A DNA stretch of 37,476 nucleotides from RGIG2945 sp045540355 (GCA_045540355.1 JAZQHB010000080.1:1-37476), one strand, 5' to 3'; counted from the first letter of the stretch, positions 23,306-32,172 are shown. Translations and numbers: made by a program. Notes: generated by a model not told the origin, from the sequence alone.

Positions 23306-23384
23306 TTGATTTATCAAGCGAAAAAGTGTTATAATGTAAAAATAAAATGGGAAGTGTTTTTGAAGCGTGAATTTACGGGGGGAA
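23306..23384 (+). promoter_or_regulatory. Orphan promoter and leader with no gene behind it
   Basis: TTGATT (23306-23311), 18 bases, TATAAT (23330-23335), then a leader containing a seven-codon ORF (ATG at 23348) and a purine-rich ACGGGGGGAAAAAC (23375-23388) that looks like a ribosome site. No start codon or ORF follows; the convergent CD225 gene's terminator begins at once. It may be the leftover of a lost gene, a small RNA or an antisense transcript start. Confidence 0.45.
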
Positions 23385-23414
23385 AAACAAAAAACCGCCG
23401 ATAAAACAGCGGTT
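23385..23414 (-). terminator. Terminator of the zinc-ribbon CD225 gene
   Basis: Minus strand: AACCGC and GCGGTT around a ten-base loop, followed by a T run, eight bases past the stop codon at 23422. Confidence 0.65.
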
Positions 23415-23421
23415 CTGATAT

Positions 23422-23919
23422 TTAAAACATAAGCTTGATAAGAGTTCCGTTTGAGAACGCATCTTCAAACCCAAAGATAAAAAAGAGAACATAAAACATT
23501 ATTACAGATAATATCGTGACAGCAAGGATAATCCAGGCTATTATAGTCAGAGTTTTAATCTTTGAAACAAAGGTATTTGCTTTGCGTATATCATTATAGC
23601 TCAAGGCATTTTCGTATTGAACTCTGAAAGAGAGAGCGATAGCCGAGAGGACAATTGACGGAGTTGCACCAAAGATAATTGACAACACAAGACAACAGAT
23701 AACCCAGCCCTTACCGACAGCCTTTTTTAAGGCTTCATACGGACTGAAAGGTGACTGAGGCATGGGCGGTGTTGTTGGTGCAGGTGGTGTAACGGTCTGA
23801 TGAAAATATACGGTTGACGGTTCGGAATTAACAGGAGGAGTGTAAGTCATAGGCTTACCGCATTGCTCGCAAAACTTTGCGATATTCTGATTATTTTTAC
23901 CGCAATGGTTACATATCAT
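23422..23919 (-). CDS. Zinc-ribbon CD225/dispanin-like membrane protein
   Basis: The 165-residue protein starts with a zinc ribbon C3-x2-C6 and C17-x2-C20 (ICNHCG, FCEQCGKPM). A Pro/Thr-rich linker follows (about 28-62), then two membrane helices (about 70-95 and 123-150). The loop between them (SFRVQYENALSYNDIRKANTFVSKIKTLT) has the typical CD225 arrangement of a small amphipathic loop with Asn-Asp-Ala/Ala-Lys residues. The function of bacterial members is unknown. GAGGTAAATTTT precedes the ATG. It has its own promoter and terminator and is divergent from purF. Confidence 0.8.
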   Translation of the reverse strand: MICNHCGKNNQNIAKFCEQCGKPMTYTPPVNSEPSTVYFHQTVTPPAPTTPPMPQSPFSPYEALKKAVGKGWVICCLVLSIIFGATPSIVLSAIALSFRVQYENALSYNDIRKANTFVSKIKTLTIIAWIILAVTILSVIMFYVLFFIFGFEDAFSNGTLIKLMF

Positions 23920-23958
23920 AAAATTTACCTCGCATAATTTTTAATTTAGCTTGGTTTG

Positions 23959-23987
23959 ATTATATCATACGGATATAAATATTGCAA
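23959..23987 (-). promoter_or_regulatory. Promoter of the zinc-ribbon CD225 gene
   Basis: Minus strand: TTGCAA (23987-23982), 17 bases, TATAAT (23964-23959), with TGA preceding the -10. Confidence 0.7.
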
Positions 23988-24002
23988 ATATACACTTTTA
24001 AT

Positions 24003-24037
24003 TTAACAAAAACTTAACTGTAAATATATAAACAGTT
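24003..24037 (+). promoter_or_regulatory. Probable purF promoter with inverted repeat
   Basis: TTAACA (24003-24008), 18 bases, TATAAA (24027-24032). The inverted repeat AACTGT (24016-24021) and ACAGTT (24032-24037) brackets the -10. No purine riboswitch core and no PurBox were recognised. Confidence 0.45.
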
Positions 24038-24070
24038 TAAATATTCAGCAAATACAACGAGGTGACAATC

Positions 24071-25450
24071 ATGGACAAAAGAGGATTACATGAGGAATGT
24101 GGAGTATTCGGTATTTATTCTGCAGGTGATATCAATGATATTGCTCATGAGGTGTATTACGGACTTTATGCTTTACAGCACAGGGGTCAGCAAAGCTGCG
24201 GTATTGCAGTGAGTGACAGAGGTGTTGTTGATTGCTATAAAGAAATGGGACTTGTAGGTGAAGTTTTTGACGACGAAAAACTCAGTCACCTCAAGGGTCA
24301 GATGGCAATAGGTCATGTCCGTTACTCAAAAGCAAGTGAGAGTAATAATGAAAACAGTCAGCCTTTGGTTTTGAGATATTCAAAGGGTAGAATTGCTATA
24401 GCTCACAACGGCAGTCTTATCAATGCCGAAGAAATCAGAAATGAATTATCACATGACGGGGCGATGTTCCAGACACAGACTGATGCGGAATTGATTGCAC
24501 ACATTATCGCACACGAAAGACTTAAGGTCCACTCTGTTGTAGATGCGGTTATAAGTGCAATGAAGAAGTTAAACGGTGCATATTCAATTCTCGTAATGAG
24601 CCCTCAGAAGCTTGTTGCTGCAAGAGATCCCATGGGCTTCAGACCTTTGGTTCTTGGTAAAAAAGGCGACTCCTATGTATTTGTATCGGAAACAACTGCA
24701 CTTGATGCCATAAGTGCAGAATATGTCCGTGACATAGAGCCGGGCGAGGTTGTGGTCGTTGACAGCGAAGGCTTGAGAAGCTATAAGGATAACTGCACAG
24801 GTAAAAGAGGTATCTGCATTTTTGAATATATTTATTTTGCCCGCCCTGACAGTACGATTGACGGCATAACAGTTCATGACGCAAGACTTAAAGCGGGTGA
24901 AATCCTCGCAAGACGCCACCCCGCAGATGCAGATATGGTTATAGGTGTTCCTGACTCGGGACTTGATGCGGCTATCGGTTACGCAAAAGAAAGCGGTCTG
25001 CCTTACGGAACCGGATTTGTCAGAAATAATTACATCGGCAGAACTTTTATCAAACCTAAGCAGTCCGAAAGAAGAAAGAGCATTGATATCAAGCTTCATG
25101 TAATCGAAGAAAATGTTGCGGGCAAGAAAATTGTAATGGTTGATGATTCTATCGTAAGAGGCTCAACCTGTGCAAATATTATCAGAGAGCTCAAAGAAGC
25201 AGGTGCTGCGGAGGTTCATGTAAGAATAGCATCACCGACAATTCATTGGCCGTGTTATTATGGCACGGATATTCCGACAAGAGAAGAGCTTACAGCAAAC
25301 CACAATACGGTTGAAGAATTATGCGAAATCATCGGTGCGGATTCATTAGGCTTCTTGGCAAACGAGGATTTATTCGAGCTTATGCAGACTAAGGAAAAAA
25401 CTTTCTGCGATGCTTGCTTTACAGGTAATTACCCCACAAAAATTGATTGA
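24071..25450 (+). CDS. purF: Amidophosphoribosyltransferase
   Basis: The 459-residue enzyme makes 5-phosphoribosylamine from PRPP and glutamine, the first step of purine synthesis. MDKRGLHEEC places the N-terminal glutamine-amidotransferase nucleophile at C10 after a nine-residue propeptide, as in the Bacillus-type enzyme. RHRG-like QHRGQQSCGIAV and GHVRYS follow. The PRPP-binding loop is VMVDDSIVRGSTCANI. Cysteines in GICIFEYIYFARP and the C-terminal FCDACFTGNYP fit the iron-sulfur cluster of that class. The ATG at 24071 has GAGGTG six bases upstream; the GTG at 24062 lies in that site. No other pur gene is next to it. Confidence 0.96.
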   Translation: MDKRGLHEECGVFGIYSAGDINDIAHEVYYGLYALQHRGQQSCGIAVSDRGVVDCYKEMGLVGEVFDDEKLSHLKGQMAIGHVRYSKASESNNENSQPLVLRYSKGRIAIAHNGSLINAEEIRNELSHDGAMFQTQTDAELIAHIIAHERLKVHSVVDAVISAMKKLNGAYSILVMSPQKLVAARDPMGFRPLVLGKKGDSYVFVSETTALDAISAEYVRDIEPGEVVVVDSEGLRSYKDNCTGKRGICIFEYIYFARPDSTIDGITVHDARLKAGEILARRHPADADMVIGVPDSGLDAAIGYAKESGLPYGTGFVRNNYIGRTFIKPKQSERRKSIDIKLHVIEENVAGKKIVMVDDSIVRGSTCANIIRELKEAGAAEVHVRIASPTIHWPCYYGTDIPTREELTANHNTVEELCEIIGADSLGFLANEDLFELMQTKEKTFCDACFTGNYPTKID

Positions 25451-25465
25451 TGGGCAGGGCTTAAA

Positions 25466-25927
25466 TTGCTTAAAAAGATTTTAAACAAGGAAACAATTTT
25501 ATACTTGGTTTTCGGAGTGTTGACTACTGTTGTAAACCTTGTTTCGTTCAAGTTTTTGAATATAGTTCTGGGAAAAGATTTGTATCTTGTTTCCAATGTC
25601 ATTGCGTGGTTTATATCGGTAGTATTTGCATTTATAGTAAATAAGCTTTTTGTTTTTGAAAGTAAAAGCTGGGAAGTCAAATCAACACTCAAAGAAATCG
25701 GAAAGTTTTTCTCCGCAAGAGTGTTTTCGCTTGTTGTTGAGGAAGTCGGCTTGTTATTACTTGTTGATGTAGCGGGACTTAAAGATTTTACCCTGAATTG
25801 GATTGAAAGCTTCCCGATAAGCGGTGAAATGATTTCTAAAGTCATACTTGCCGTTATAGTGGTGATAATGAACTACTTTTTCAGTAAGTTTTTCATATTC
25901 GGAAAGGATAAGAAAAATGAAGAATAA
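25466..25927 (+). CDS. GtrA-family membrane protein
   Basis: The 153-residue protein has four membrane helices (about 11-30, 38-58, 78-100, 122-145) and the GtrA signature: YLVFGVLTTVVNLVSF at the start, NVIAWFISVVFAFIVNKLFVF in the second pair and MNYFFSKFFIFG at the end. GtrA-like proteins are proposed to flip lipid-linked sugars for polysaccharide modification. The only plausible start is TTG at 25466, after an AGGG, since the nearest ATG gives a five-codon ORF. It lies 15 bases after purF and overlaps the following HAD gene by 11 bases. Confidence 0.83.
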   Translation: MLKKILNKETILYLVFGVLTTVVNLVSFKFLNIVLGKDLYLVSNVIAWFISVVFAFIVNKLFVFESKSWEVKSTLKEIGKFFSARVFSLVVEEVGLLLLVDVAGLKDFTLNWIESFPISGEMISKVILAVIVVIMNYFFSKFFIFGKDKKNEE

Positions 25928-26582
25928 ATTTGACGGTGTATTGTTTGATTTTGACGGTACAATTGCCGATACAAGCAGAGGCATCTACAACGGCTTTGAT
26001 TATGCACGCAGAGAGCTCGGATACAGAGAATTGACAAAAGAAGAATTATCAACGGTTATCGGACCGCCGTTGTTCGGTTCCTTTAAAGAATTCTATCAGG
26101 TTGATGATGCGGCGGCACACGAGCTTGTTGCAAAATACAGAGAATATTATTCTGTTAAGGGTATATTTGAAATCGAGATGTATAAGGGTATAGATAAGCT
26201 CTTTGCTGATTTGAAAGCAGCCGGCATAAAGATTGGTGTTGCAACCGCAAAGCCTCAGAATTTTACGGAAAAAGCATTGAAAAAGCTTGGTATTGATAAA
26301 TATCTTGATACAATTGTCGGACCTGATTTTAACAATATATCTGACAGTAAAGTTGAAATAATAAAAAAAGCCCTTCAAAACATCGGAACATCTCCTGACA
26401 GAACCTGCATGGTCGGGGACAAGAGATACGATATTGAAGGTGCAAAGAATATAAAAATAACCGGCGTTGGCGTTCTCTATGGCTTCGGTAGCCGTGAAGA
26501 GCTTGAGAACGCAAATGCCGATTATATAGTTTCAGATGTTGATTCTTTATATAAATATTTACTTGGGGATTCTCATAAATAG
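25917..26582 (+). CDS. HAD-family hydrolase, phosphoglycolate phosphatase-like
   Basis: The 221-residue protein has HAD motif I D11-F-D13-G-T, a helical C1 cap (about 20-85), motif II VATAKPQ, a Lys in the SKVEIIKKAL region and motif IV GDKRYDIEGAKN. This arrangement is typical of Gph/PgmB-like phosphatases acting on phosphoglycolate or small sugar phosphates. The ATG overlaps the GtrA gene and AAGGATAAG precedes it. Its 3' end overlaps that of the convergent degV-like gene by 24 bases, and no terminator separates them. Confidence 0.87.
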   Translation: MKNKFDGVLFDFDGTIADTSRGIYNGFDYARRELGYRELTKEELSTVIGPPLFGSFKEFYQVDDAAAHELVAKYREYYSVKGIFEIEMYKGIDKLFADLKAAGIKIGVATAKPQNFTEKALKKLGIDKYLDTIVGPDFNNISDSKVEIIKKALQNIGTSPDRTCMVGDKRYDIEGAKNIKITGVGVLYGFGSREELENANADYIVSDVDSLYKYLLGDSHK

Positions 26583-27410
26583 AATTCCCAATGTGTTTTT
26601 ACCGCAGTGGGAGGTTATGGTACAACCTGCCTTTGCGAGGACAACCTCATCAAAGTTGTATTTCTCTTCAACGGCGGATTTTACGGCAGAAATCTGTTCT
26701 TCATCAACGCCGGTAGAAACAATTACAACTCGGCTGAAATCTATATCGTCATACTCGGAAAGCTTATCCAAAGCATAACGAATCTGAATATCATTTGTTT
26801 TACCTCGATATTTTTTTGAAATCTGCAAAGCACCGTTTATCATATCAATACTCGGCTTGATGCTGAACACATTAGCACCGAAAGCGGCAAGAGCAGAACA
26901 ACGACCGCCTTTACTCAAAAACTCAAGGTCGTCAAGCACAAAGCTTGTCACAACAAAATCGGTGAGTTTTGTAACTCCTTCGGCAATTTCAGAAGCGGAT
27001 TTTCCGTTATCACGCATTTCAGCTGCTTTTAAAGCTAAAAGAGAAATCGAGGTCGTCAGATGTCGACTGTCTACGACAAAGACATCTTCAAGATTATCTG
27101 CAGCAATGACTGCATTTCTGTGAGTGGAAGAAATTTCTGAGCTCAGACTTAAGTGGACAACTGCAAGACCTTTATCGGTAAAGCCTCTGAAGAAATCCTC
27201 ATACTCGCCGATAGAAATTGCGGAAGTTGTAGGAAGAATATGCTTTTCTTCAAAAATTCTAAAGATATCTTCAGGGAAAATATCCACACAATCGGAATAA
27301 TTATTTCCATCGAGAATAATATGCAAAGGTATGGTACTTATATTGAATTGTTCGGCTAATTCTCTCGGTAAATCAGCCGGAGAATCTACGGTAATTGCTA
27401 CCGATTTCAT
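26559..27410 (-). CDS. DegV-family fatty-acid-binding protein
   Basis: The 283-residue protein has the DegV pattern: VAITVDSPADLP at the start, SISIGEY-type TTSAISIGEYEDFF, VVHLSLSSEISSTHRNA, VVDSRHLTTSISLLALKA, DLEFLSKGGRCSALAAFGANVFSIKPSI and a C-terminal TSHCGKNTLGILF. DegV/FakB proteins bind fatty acids and present them to a fatty acid kinase. No kinase (fakA) is nearby. I choose the ATG at 27410, although its ribosome site is weak (AAAGG about 12 bases away). An in-frame TTG at 27473 lies inside a leader hairpin. Confidence 0.88.
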   Translation of the reverse strand: MKSVAITVDSPADLPRELAEQFNISTIPLHIILDGNNYSDCVDIFPEDIFRIFEEKHILPTTSAISIGEYEDFFRGFTDKGLAVVHLSLSSEISSTHRNAVIAADNLEDVFVVDSRHLTTSISLLALKAAEMRDNGKSASEIAEGVTKLTDFVVTSFVLDDLEFLSKGGRCSALAAFGANVFSIKPSIDMINGALQISKKYRGKTNDIQIRYALDKLSEYDDIDFSRVVIVSTGVDEEQISAVKSAVEEKYNFDEVVLAKAGCTITSHCGKNTLGILFMRIPK

Positions 27411-27454
27411 AGCAACCAAAGCCTTTCTGACTACAAATTGGAATATTAACACGG

Positions 27455-27523
27455 CCTTGTCGTAGCCTGACAAGGAGTGAACGAATCTCTTTATATTATA
27501 GCAAAGCTACAAAAAATTTTCAA
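27455..27523 (-). promoter_or_regulatory. degV-like promoter and structured leader
   Basis: Minus strand: TTGAAA (27523-27518), 17 bases, TATAAT (27500-27495), giving a leader of roughly 78 bases. The leader contains the perfect hairpin CCTTGTC and GACAAGG (27455-27475, seven-base loop). No T run follows, so it is not a simple terminator. Confidence 0.6.
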
Positions 27524-27540
27524 TATATAGGAGTATATAA

Positions 27541-28527
27541 ATGCAAGAAAATTTTTATTACCAATATTATTATTGGAAGAAACAGGAAGACTTCAAAAAA
27601 TCAAATATTTCAGCAATCAGAAAATGGGGACTTTTATCGGGAATATGTGTCCTTGTTTATATTGTGCTTGGAAATATAATTTCTTTGCTGATAGGAGCTA
27701 CATCATTTTACGAGCTTTATACTCAGAATGATATAGTTCAGCACGCTGTTGAAATACTTATTTCGGTTTCATCTATATTCTTGCCGTTTTTTGTGCTTTC
27801 ATTGGTGTATAAAAAAGGAAGTGTATTGAAAGGCATAAGCTTTTCGCTTCCGAAATCAAAGAAAACATTCTGGTTGCTTATAATGTGTGCTTTCGGAATG
27901 TGTATGCTTGCGAACTTTTTCTCATCATGGCTTGTGGAACTGTTATCTTTAGTCGGACTTTCACCTGACATGGGTGAACCGGATATAAATCCCGAGACAA
28001 CTACTGCGGGCTTTATTATGAGTATAATAAAAATTGCTGTTGTGCCAGCACTTGTAGAGGAGTTTGCAATCAGAGGCGTTATGATGCAACCTTTGAGAAA
28101 ATACGGTGACGGTTTTGCAATTATGGCATCGTCACTCATATTTGCATTGATGCACGGAAGTGTTGTTCAGGGTGCTTTTGCATTTTTGGTTGGTCTTGTC
28201 TTGGGATATGTTGCAGTTGCGACAGGTTCAATATGGACAGGAGTTTTAATCCATTTTATAAATAATTTCTTCGCGGTTATTATTTCGGGAATAGGCATAT
28301 TGAATTTTACGGCAAGTAATATCGTTTATTGGATTATCGCAATTCCGTCGGCAATTCTGGGAATAATATTCACGATAAAATACTTTAAATCGGGCGAAGC
28401 TTATAAACTAAGCAAGCCGACGACATATTTGTCTGGCGGTGCAAAATTGAGAGCGTTTATTTCTGCTCCTACCATAATAATATCAATAATATTTTTAGGA
28501 ATAACTGCAATAATAGGATTGGTGTAA
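27541..28527 (+). CDS. CPBP-family intramembrane glutamic endopeptidase
   Basis: The 328-residue protein has about eight membrane helices and the three CPBP/Abi motifs: E173-E174-x3-R178 (LVEEFAIRG), H205 in FALMHG and H238 in HFINN. These residues form the active site of Rce1-like intramembrane proteases, which in bacteria often serve prenyl-type processing, bacteriocin immunity or unknown roles. The tyrosine-rich N-terminus (NFYYQYYYW) is unusual. GGAG lies upstream of the ATG. tadA follows two bases after its stop, which suggests an operon running on through the GH13 and yaaO-like genes. Confidence 0.87.
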   Translation: MQENFYYQYYYWKKQEDFKKSNISAIRKWGLLSGICVLVYIVLGNIISLLIGATSFYELYTQNDIVQHAVEILISVSSIFLPFFVLSLVYKKGSVLKGISFSLPKSKKTFWLLIMCAFGMCMLANFFSSWLVELLSLVGLSPDMGEPDINPETTTAGFIMSIIKIAVVPALVEEFAIRGVMMQPLRKYGDGFAIMASSLIFALMHGSVVQGAFAFLVGLVLGYVAVATGSIWTGVLIHFINNFFAVIISGIGILNFTASNIVYWIIAIPSAILGIIFTIKYFKSGEAYKLSKPTTYLSGGAKLRAFISAPTIIISIIFLGITAIIGLV

Positions 28528-28529
28528 AT

Positions 28530-28973
28530 ATGGATTTTATGAACGAAGCTTTACGCCTTGCCGACGAAGCGGCAAAAGAGGGCGAAGTGCCTGTTGGTGC
28601 AGTTGTTGTGAAAGGCGGTAAAATTGTCGGCACGGGCAGAAACAGACGAGAATACGGTAAAAATGCCCTTGCTCACGCCGAGATAGAAGCTATAAACAAC
28701 GCTTGCGAAAATCTGGGCGGTTGGCGACTTTTCGGTTGTGATATTTATGTCACCTTAGAGCCTTGTCCCATGTGTGCGGGTGCGATAATAAATTCGAGGA
28801 TAGAGAATGTATATTTCGGTGCCTATGATAAAAAAGCAGGCTCTTGCGGTACGGTTGTAAATCTTTTTGATTTTCCGTATAATCACAAGCCTGAGGTCTA
28901 CGGCGGTATACACGAAGAAGAGTGTTCTAAGAAACTTAGTGACTTTTTCAAAAAACTGAGGGAGAAAGCTTAA
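28530..28973 (+). CDS. tadA: tRNA-specific adenosine deaminase
   Basis: The 147-residue enzyme converts the wobble adenosine of tRNA-Arg(ACG) to inosine in the cytoplasm. The zinc site is H49-A-E51 (NALAHAEIEAI) together with P78-C79-x2-C82 (EPCPMCAGAI); E51 is the proton shuttle. Length and motif spacing match TadA. It starts two bases after the CPBP gene, and its final base is the first base of the GH13 ATG, so these genes are tightly coupled. Confidence 0.95.
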   Translation: MDFMNEALRLADEAAKEGEVPVGAVVVKGGKIVGTGRNRREYGKNALAHAEIEAINNACENLGGWRLFGCDIYVTLEPCPMCAGAIINSRIENVYFGAYDKKAGSCGTVVNLFDFPYNHKPEVYGGIHEEECSKKLSDFFKKLREKA

Positions 28974-30841
28974 TGCACTACATTCCGTTTAATTCAAGGA
29001 ACAAATTGCATAAAGAAAAATTCGGTGCGATGGGCGAGGGAGAAACCACATATTTCAGAGTGGTTTTACCTCGCAGACTTCAATGCAGCGGTGTTACTTT
29101 GGTTATACACAGAGATGATAATTATGAATTTGAGTATATACCCTTTGAGTGGGACGGTATGCAGGGTGACAATGAAGAATGGTGGAAAGCAAGCTATACA
29201 ACGAAGCAAGCAGGACTTTATTGGTACAGGTTTGAATATATGACCCCGTGGGGGAAATGTCAGATTACCAATGTCGGCAATTCAGTAGGGTCGTTGTCGC
29301 CGAATGGCGAGGATTGGCAGCTGACCGTATATGACAGAAGTTTTAAGACGCCCGAATGGATAAAAGGCGGAATAATATATCAGATTTTCCCCGACAGATT
29401 TAATTTCTCGGGCGAAGAAAAAACTGATGTGCCGAAAGACAGAGTTTTAAGGTCAGACAGAGGTTGTCCCGAGTTCAGACCCATTGACGGTATAGTAAAA
29501 AACAACGACTTCTTCTGCGGCGATTTGAAAGGTATAGAGCAAAAACTTGATTACCTGAAAGCATTGGGTGTAAGTTGTATTTACCTGAATCCGATTTTTG
29601 AAGCTCACTCAAATCATCGCTATGATACGGCGGATTACATGAATATTGACCCGCTTTTAGGTGAGGAAAAGGATTTTGAAAATCTTATAAAAGAAGCTGA
29701 AAAGCTTGGAATTAAAATAATTCTTGACGGAGTGTTCAGCCACACGGGTGCTGACAGTAAATATTTCAATAAAAATAACAGATATAAAGAAATCGGAGCA
29801 TACAACTCAAAGAACTCCGAGTACTATTCGTGGTATAAATTTGTAAATTATCCCGACAAGTACGATTGCTGGTGGGGAATAAAAATCCTGCCCGAGGTGA
29901 ATGAGTCGGACAAGGGATTTTTAGAATATGTTTTAGGCGAAAACGGTGTTGTTGAAAAATGGTTATCAAAGGGTATATGCGGTTGGAGACTTGATGTTGC
30001 CGATGAATTGCCTGATATATTCCTTGATAAATTGCGTAAAACAGTTAAATCCAAAAACTCTGATGCAATCATAATCGGCGAGGTGTGGGAAGATGCTTCA
30101 AACAAGTATTCTTACTCAAGCCGTCGCAGATATTTATTGGGCGATCAGCTTGACAGCGTGATGAACTATCCTTTTGCAAAAACAATAATGGATTTTGTCA
30201 GACAAGGTAAGGCAGAGGGCTTCCATGATAAAATATTAACCGTGCTTGAAAATTATCCGAAGCAGGTTGTTGATTCTCTCATGAATCACATCGGTACGCA
30301 CGATACAGCGAGGGCAATAACCGTCTTGGCAGGTGAAAACGGCGACTTCAAGGATAAAGAATGGCAGAGCAGGCAAAGTCTTACCTCTGAGCAGAGAGCA
30401 AAAGGTATAAAGCTTATGAAAATTGCATCTGCAATTCAGTATACTCTCCCTGGCGTACCGTCAGTTTACTATGGCGACGAAGCGGGTATGGAGGGTTACT
30501 CTGACCCGTTTAACAGACGATTTTATCCTTGGGGTGAAGAAAATACCGAATTGCTTGACTGGTACAAATTGTTGGGTGGAATTCGTCATGAAAGCAAGGC
30601 TTTGAAGGACGGAGAATATAAAGCGGTGTCCGATATTTTGGGTGCAGTAGCATATATCAGAGAAGCTGAAGGCGAGAAGCTGATGCTTATAGCGAACAGA
30701 AACGAAGAAGAAATCACATATTATATGCCGCCCGAAATGCATTCAGGCAAGGTGCTTTGCGGCGGTGAAGATGTCGGAAACGGTAATGTGAGGATACCGC
30801 CGTTATCAGCAATTATAGTCAGATTACAGGAGAGAATATGA
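28973..30841 (+). CDS. GH13 alpha-glycosidase (neopullulanase/cyclomaltodextrinase-like)
   Basis: The 622-residue protein has an N-terminal beta domain (about 1-115, CBM34-like position), then a GH13 barrel: IIYQIFPDRF, region I DGVFSHTG, region II GWRLDVADE with nucleophile D341, region III IIGEVWED with acid/base E370 and region IV IGTHDTAR with D444. A short C-terminal beta domain ends near 620. Such enzymes hydrolyse maltodextrins, pullulan or cyclodextrins. No signal peptide is present, so it acts on imported oligosaccharides. Its stop overlaps the yaaO-like ATG by four bases. Confidence 0.92.
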   Translation: MHYIPFNSRNKLHKEKFGAMGEGETTYFRVVLPRRLQCSGVTLVIHRDDNYEFEYIPFEWDGMQGDNEEWWKASYTTKQAGLYWYRFEYMTPWGKCQITNVGNSVGSLSPNGEDWQLTVYDRSFKTPEWIKGGIIYQIFPDRFNFSGEEKTDVPKDRVLRSDRGCPEFRPIDGIVKNNDFFCGDLKGIEQKLDYLKALGVSCIYLNPIFEAHSNHRYDTADYMNIDPLLGEEKDFENLIKEAEKLGIKIILDGVFSHTGADSKYFNKNNRYKEIGAYNSKNSEYYSWYKFVNYPDKYDCWWGIKILPEVNESDKGFLEYVLGENGVVEKWLSKGICGWRLDVADELPDIFLDKLRKTVKSKNSDAIIIGEVWEDASNKYSYSSRRRYLLGDQLDSVMNYPFAKTIMDFVRQGKAEGFHDKILTVLENYPKQVVDSLMNHIGTHDTARAITVLAGENGDFKDKEWQSRQSLTSEQRAKGIKLMKIASAIQYTLPGVPSVYYGDEAGMEGYSDPFNRRFYPWGEENTELLDWYKLLGGIRHESKALKDGEYKAVSDILGAVAYIREAEGEKLMLIANRNEEEITYYMPPEMHSGKVLCGGEDVGNGNVRIPPLSAIIVRLQERI

Positions 30842-32157
30842 GCAGTCCGATTTATGATGCGATAAATAAATATCAGAGCAAAAGTATGAAAAAGTTTCAC
30901 ATGCCCGGTCACAAAGGTGCGTGCGAGGCTTTGCAACCGCTTGAGCATATTCTTAAATACGATGTAACTGAAATTCCCGATACGGGAAGCTTGTTTGATA
31001 ATATAGGTCCTACAAAAGATGCTCAGGATATGGCAACTCAATTGTTTGAAACCAAAGGCACTTTTATGAGTGCCGGCGGTTGTACTCTGTGTATTCAGAC
31101 AATGTTAAGACTTGTATGCCCAAACGGCGGAAAAGTCCTGATGAGCCGTGTTATACACAGAAGTGCAATAAATGCCATGTCACTTCTCAATATAACTCCT
31201 GTCTGGATTTACCCCGATGATTCTGCAGGTGAGTATTTTTCGGGCAGAATTACGGCAGACAGTGTCAGGGAGGCTATAAAAGAAAACCCCGATGTCAATG
31301 CCGTTTACATAACAAGCCCCGATTATTTCGGTGTAATAAGTGATGTGAAGGCTATATCGGAAGCGGCGGGGAATATCCCCGTAATTGTCGACAGTGCCCA
31401 CGGTGCACATTTAGGATTTATTGACGGATTTTCTTCATCCGTTAAATCAGGTGCGGCTATGAGTGCAGAATCTGCACACAAGACCTTACCCGTATTGACA
31501 GGCGGTGCATGGCTTAATGTCGGCAGAGAAGAATACATCGAAAACGCGAGCGAAGCAATGGCACTTTTCGGCTCGACAAGTCCGTCATATCCGATTATGT
31601 TGTCATTGGATTTGTGCAGAGATTGGCTTGAAAATGACGGAAAAGCTTTACTTAATAAAACAGCGGAACGAATAAAAAAAATCAAAGAGCTGATACTTGA
31701 CCTCGGCTTTAAAATTCCCCGGGGTTTGTGTGACCCGATGAGAATTGCATTTGTTGCAGAAAATTGTGACAATGTCGGAGACCAACTCAGAGAAAATATG
31801 ATTGAACCGGAGTATGCTGAGGGGTCAACGGTTATAATTATACCGACTCCGTTTAATACCGAAGAAGATTTTAAAACACTCGAAAATGCGTTGAAAAATA
31901 TTAAGTGTAACGGCAATACTGTTAAGTCATCAACAGAAATTTTTTCAGGAGTTCAGAAACTCACACCGACAGAAGCCTTATTAGCTGAAAAAGAGATTTC
32001 AGCAGTTGAAAATGCACTCGGCAAAGTATCCGCAGAAACACTTTGTCCGTGTCCTCCTGCGATACCTCTTGTTATGGCAGGTGAGGAAGTCGATAGTGCA
32101 ACCGTGAAAAGATTGAAAGAAAATGGTTTTTCTCATTTAAGGATTGTAAAAGGTTAA
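30838..32157 (+). CDS. Orn/Lys/Arg decarboxylase-family PLP enzyme (YaaO-like)
   Basis: The 439-residue protein is a fold type I PLP enzyme. It shows the family opening FHMPGHKG, a dimer-loop DVTEIPDTGSLF, D185-S-A-H188-G (PLP ring contact) and the Schiff-base lysine K215 in SAHKTLP. A small C-terminal domain follows. The family decarboxylates basic amino acids to polyamine precursors. The length and neighbours (darA, holB, ricT) match Bacillus YaaO, the first gene of the yaaO-tmk-yaaQ-yaaR-holB-yaaT cluster. The amino acid used is not predictable. Its end carries the promoter for darA. Confidence 0.9.
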   Translation: MSSPIYDAINKYQSKSMKKFHMPGHKGACEALQPLEHILKYDVTEIPDTGSLFDNIGPTKDAQDMATQLFETKGTFMSAGGCTLCIQTMLRLVCPNGGKVLMSRVIHRSAINAMSLLNITPVWIYPDDSAGEYFSGRITADSVREAIKENPDVNAVYITSPDYFGVISDVKAISEAAGNIPVIVDSAHGAHLGFIDGFSSSVKSGAAMSAESAHKTLPVLTGGAWLNVGREEYIENASEAMALFGSTSPSYPIMLSLDLCRDWLENDGKALLNKTAERIKKIKELILDLGFKIPRGLCDPMRIAFVAENCDNVGDQLRENMIEPEYAEGSTVIIIPTPFNTEEDFKTLENALKNIKCNGNTVKSSTEIFSGVQKLTPTEALLAEKEISAVENALGKVSAETLCPCPPAIPLVMAGEEVDSATVKRLKENGFSHLRIVKG

Positions 32158-32172
32158 AAAATATGATATAAT
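32144..32172 (+). promoter_or_regulatory. Promoter for darA-holB-ricT inside the yaaO-like gene end
   Basis: TTGTAA (32144-32149), 17 bases, TATAAT (32167-32172) with an extended TGA. The -35 lies within the last codons of the yaaO-like gene. A 58-base leader follows with no clear hairpin. Confidence 0.7.

Noticed and set aside
23930..24070. Purine riboswitch upstream of purF
   Set aside because: The conserved three-way-junction core is not recognisable; only a promoter and a short inverted repeat are seen.
24584..25099. 171-codon minus-strand ORF inside purF
   Set aside because: Antisense shadow of a certain purF; no ribosome site or recognisable domain.
31323..31916. 197-codon minus-strand ORF inside the yaaO-like gene
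   Set aside because: It lies wholly opposite a conserved PLP enzyme; Ser/Leu-rich composition is typical of an antisense shadow.
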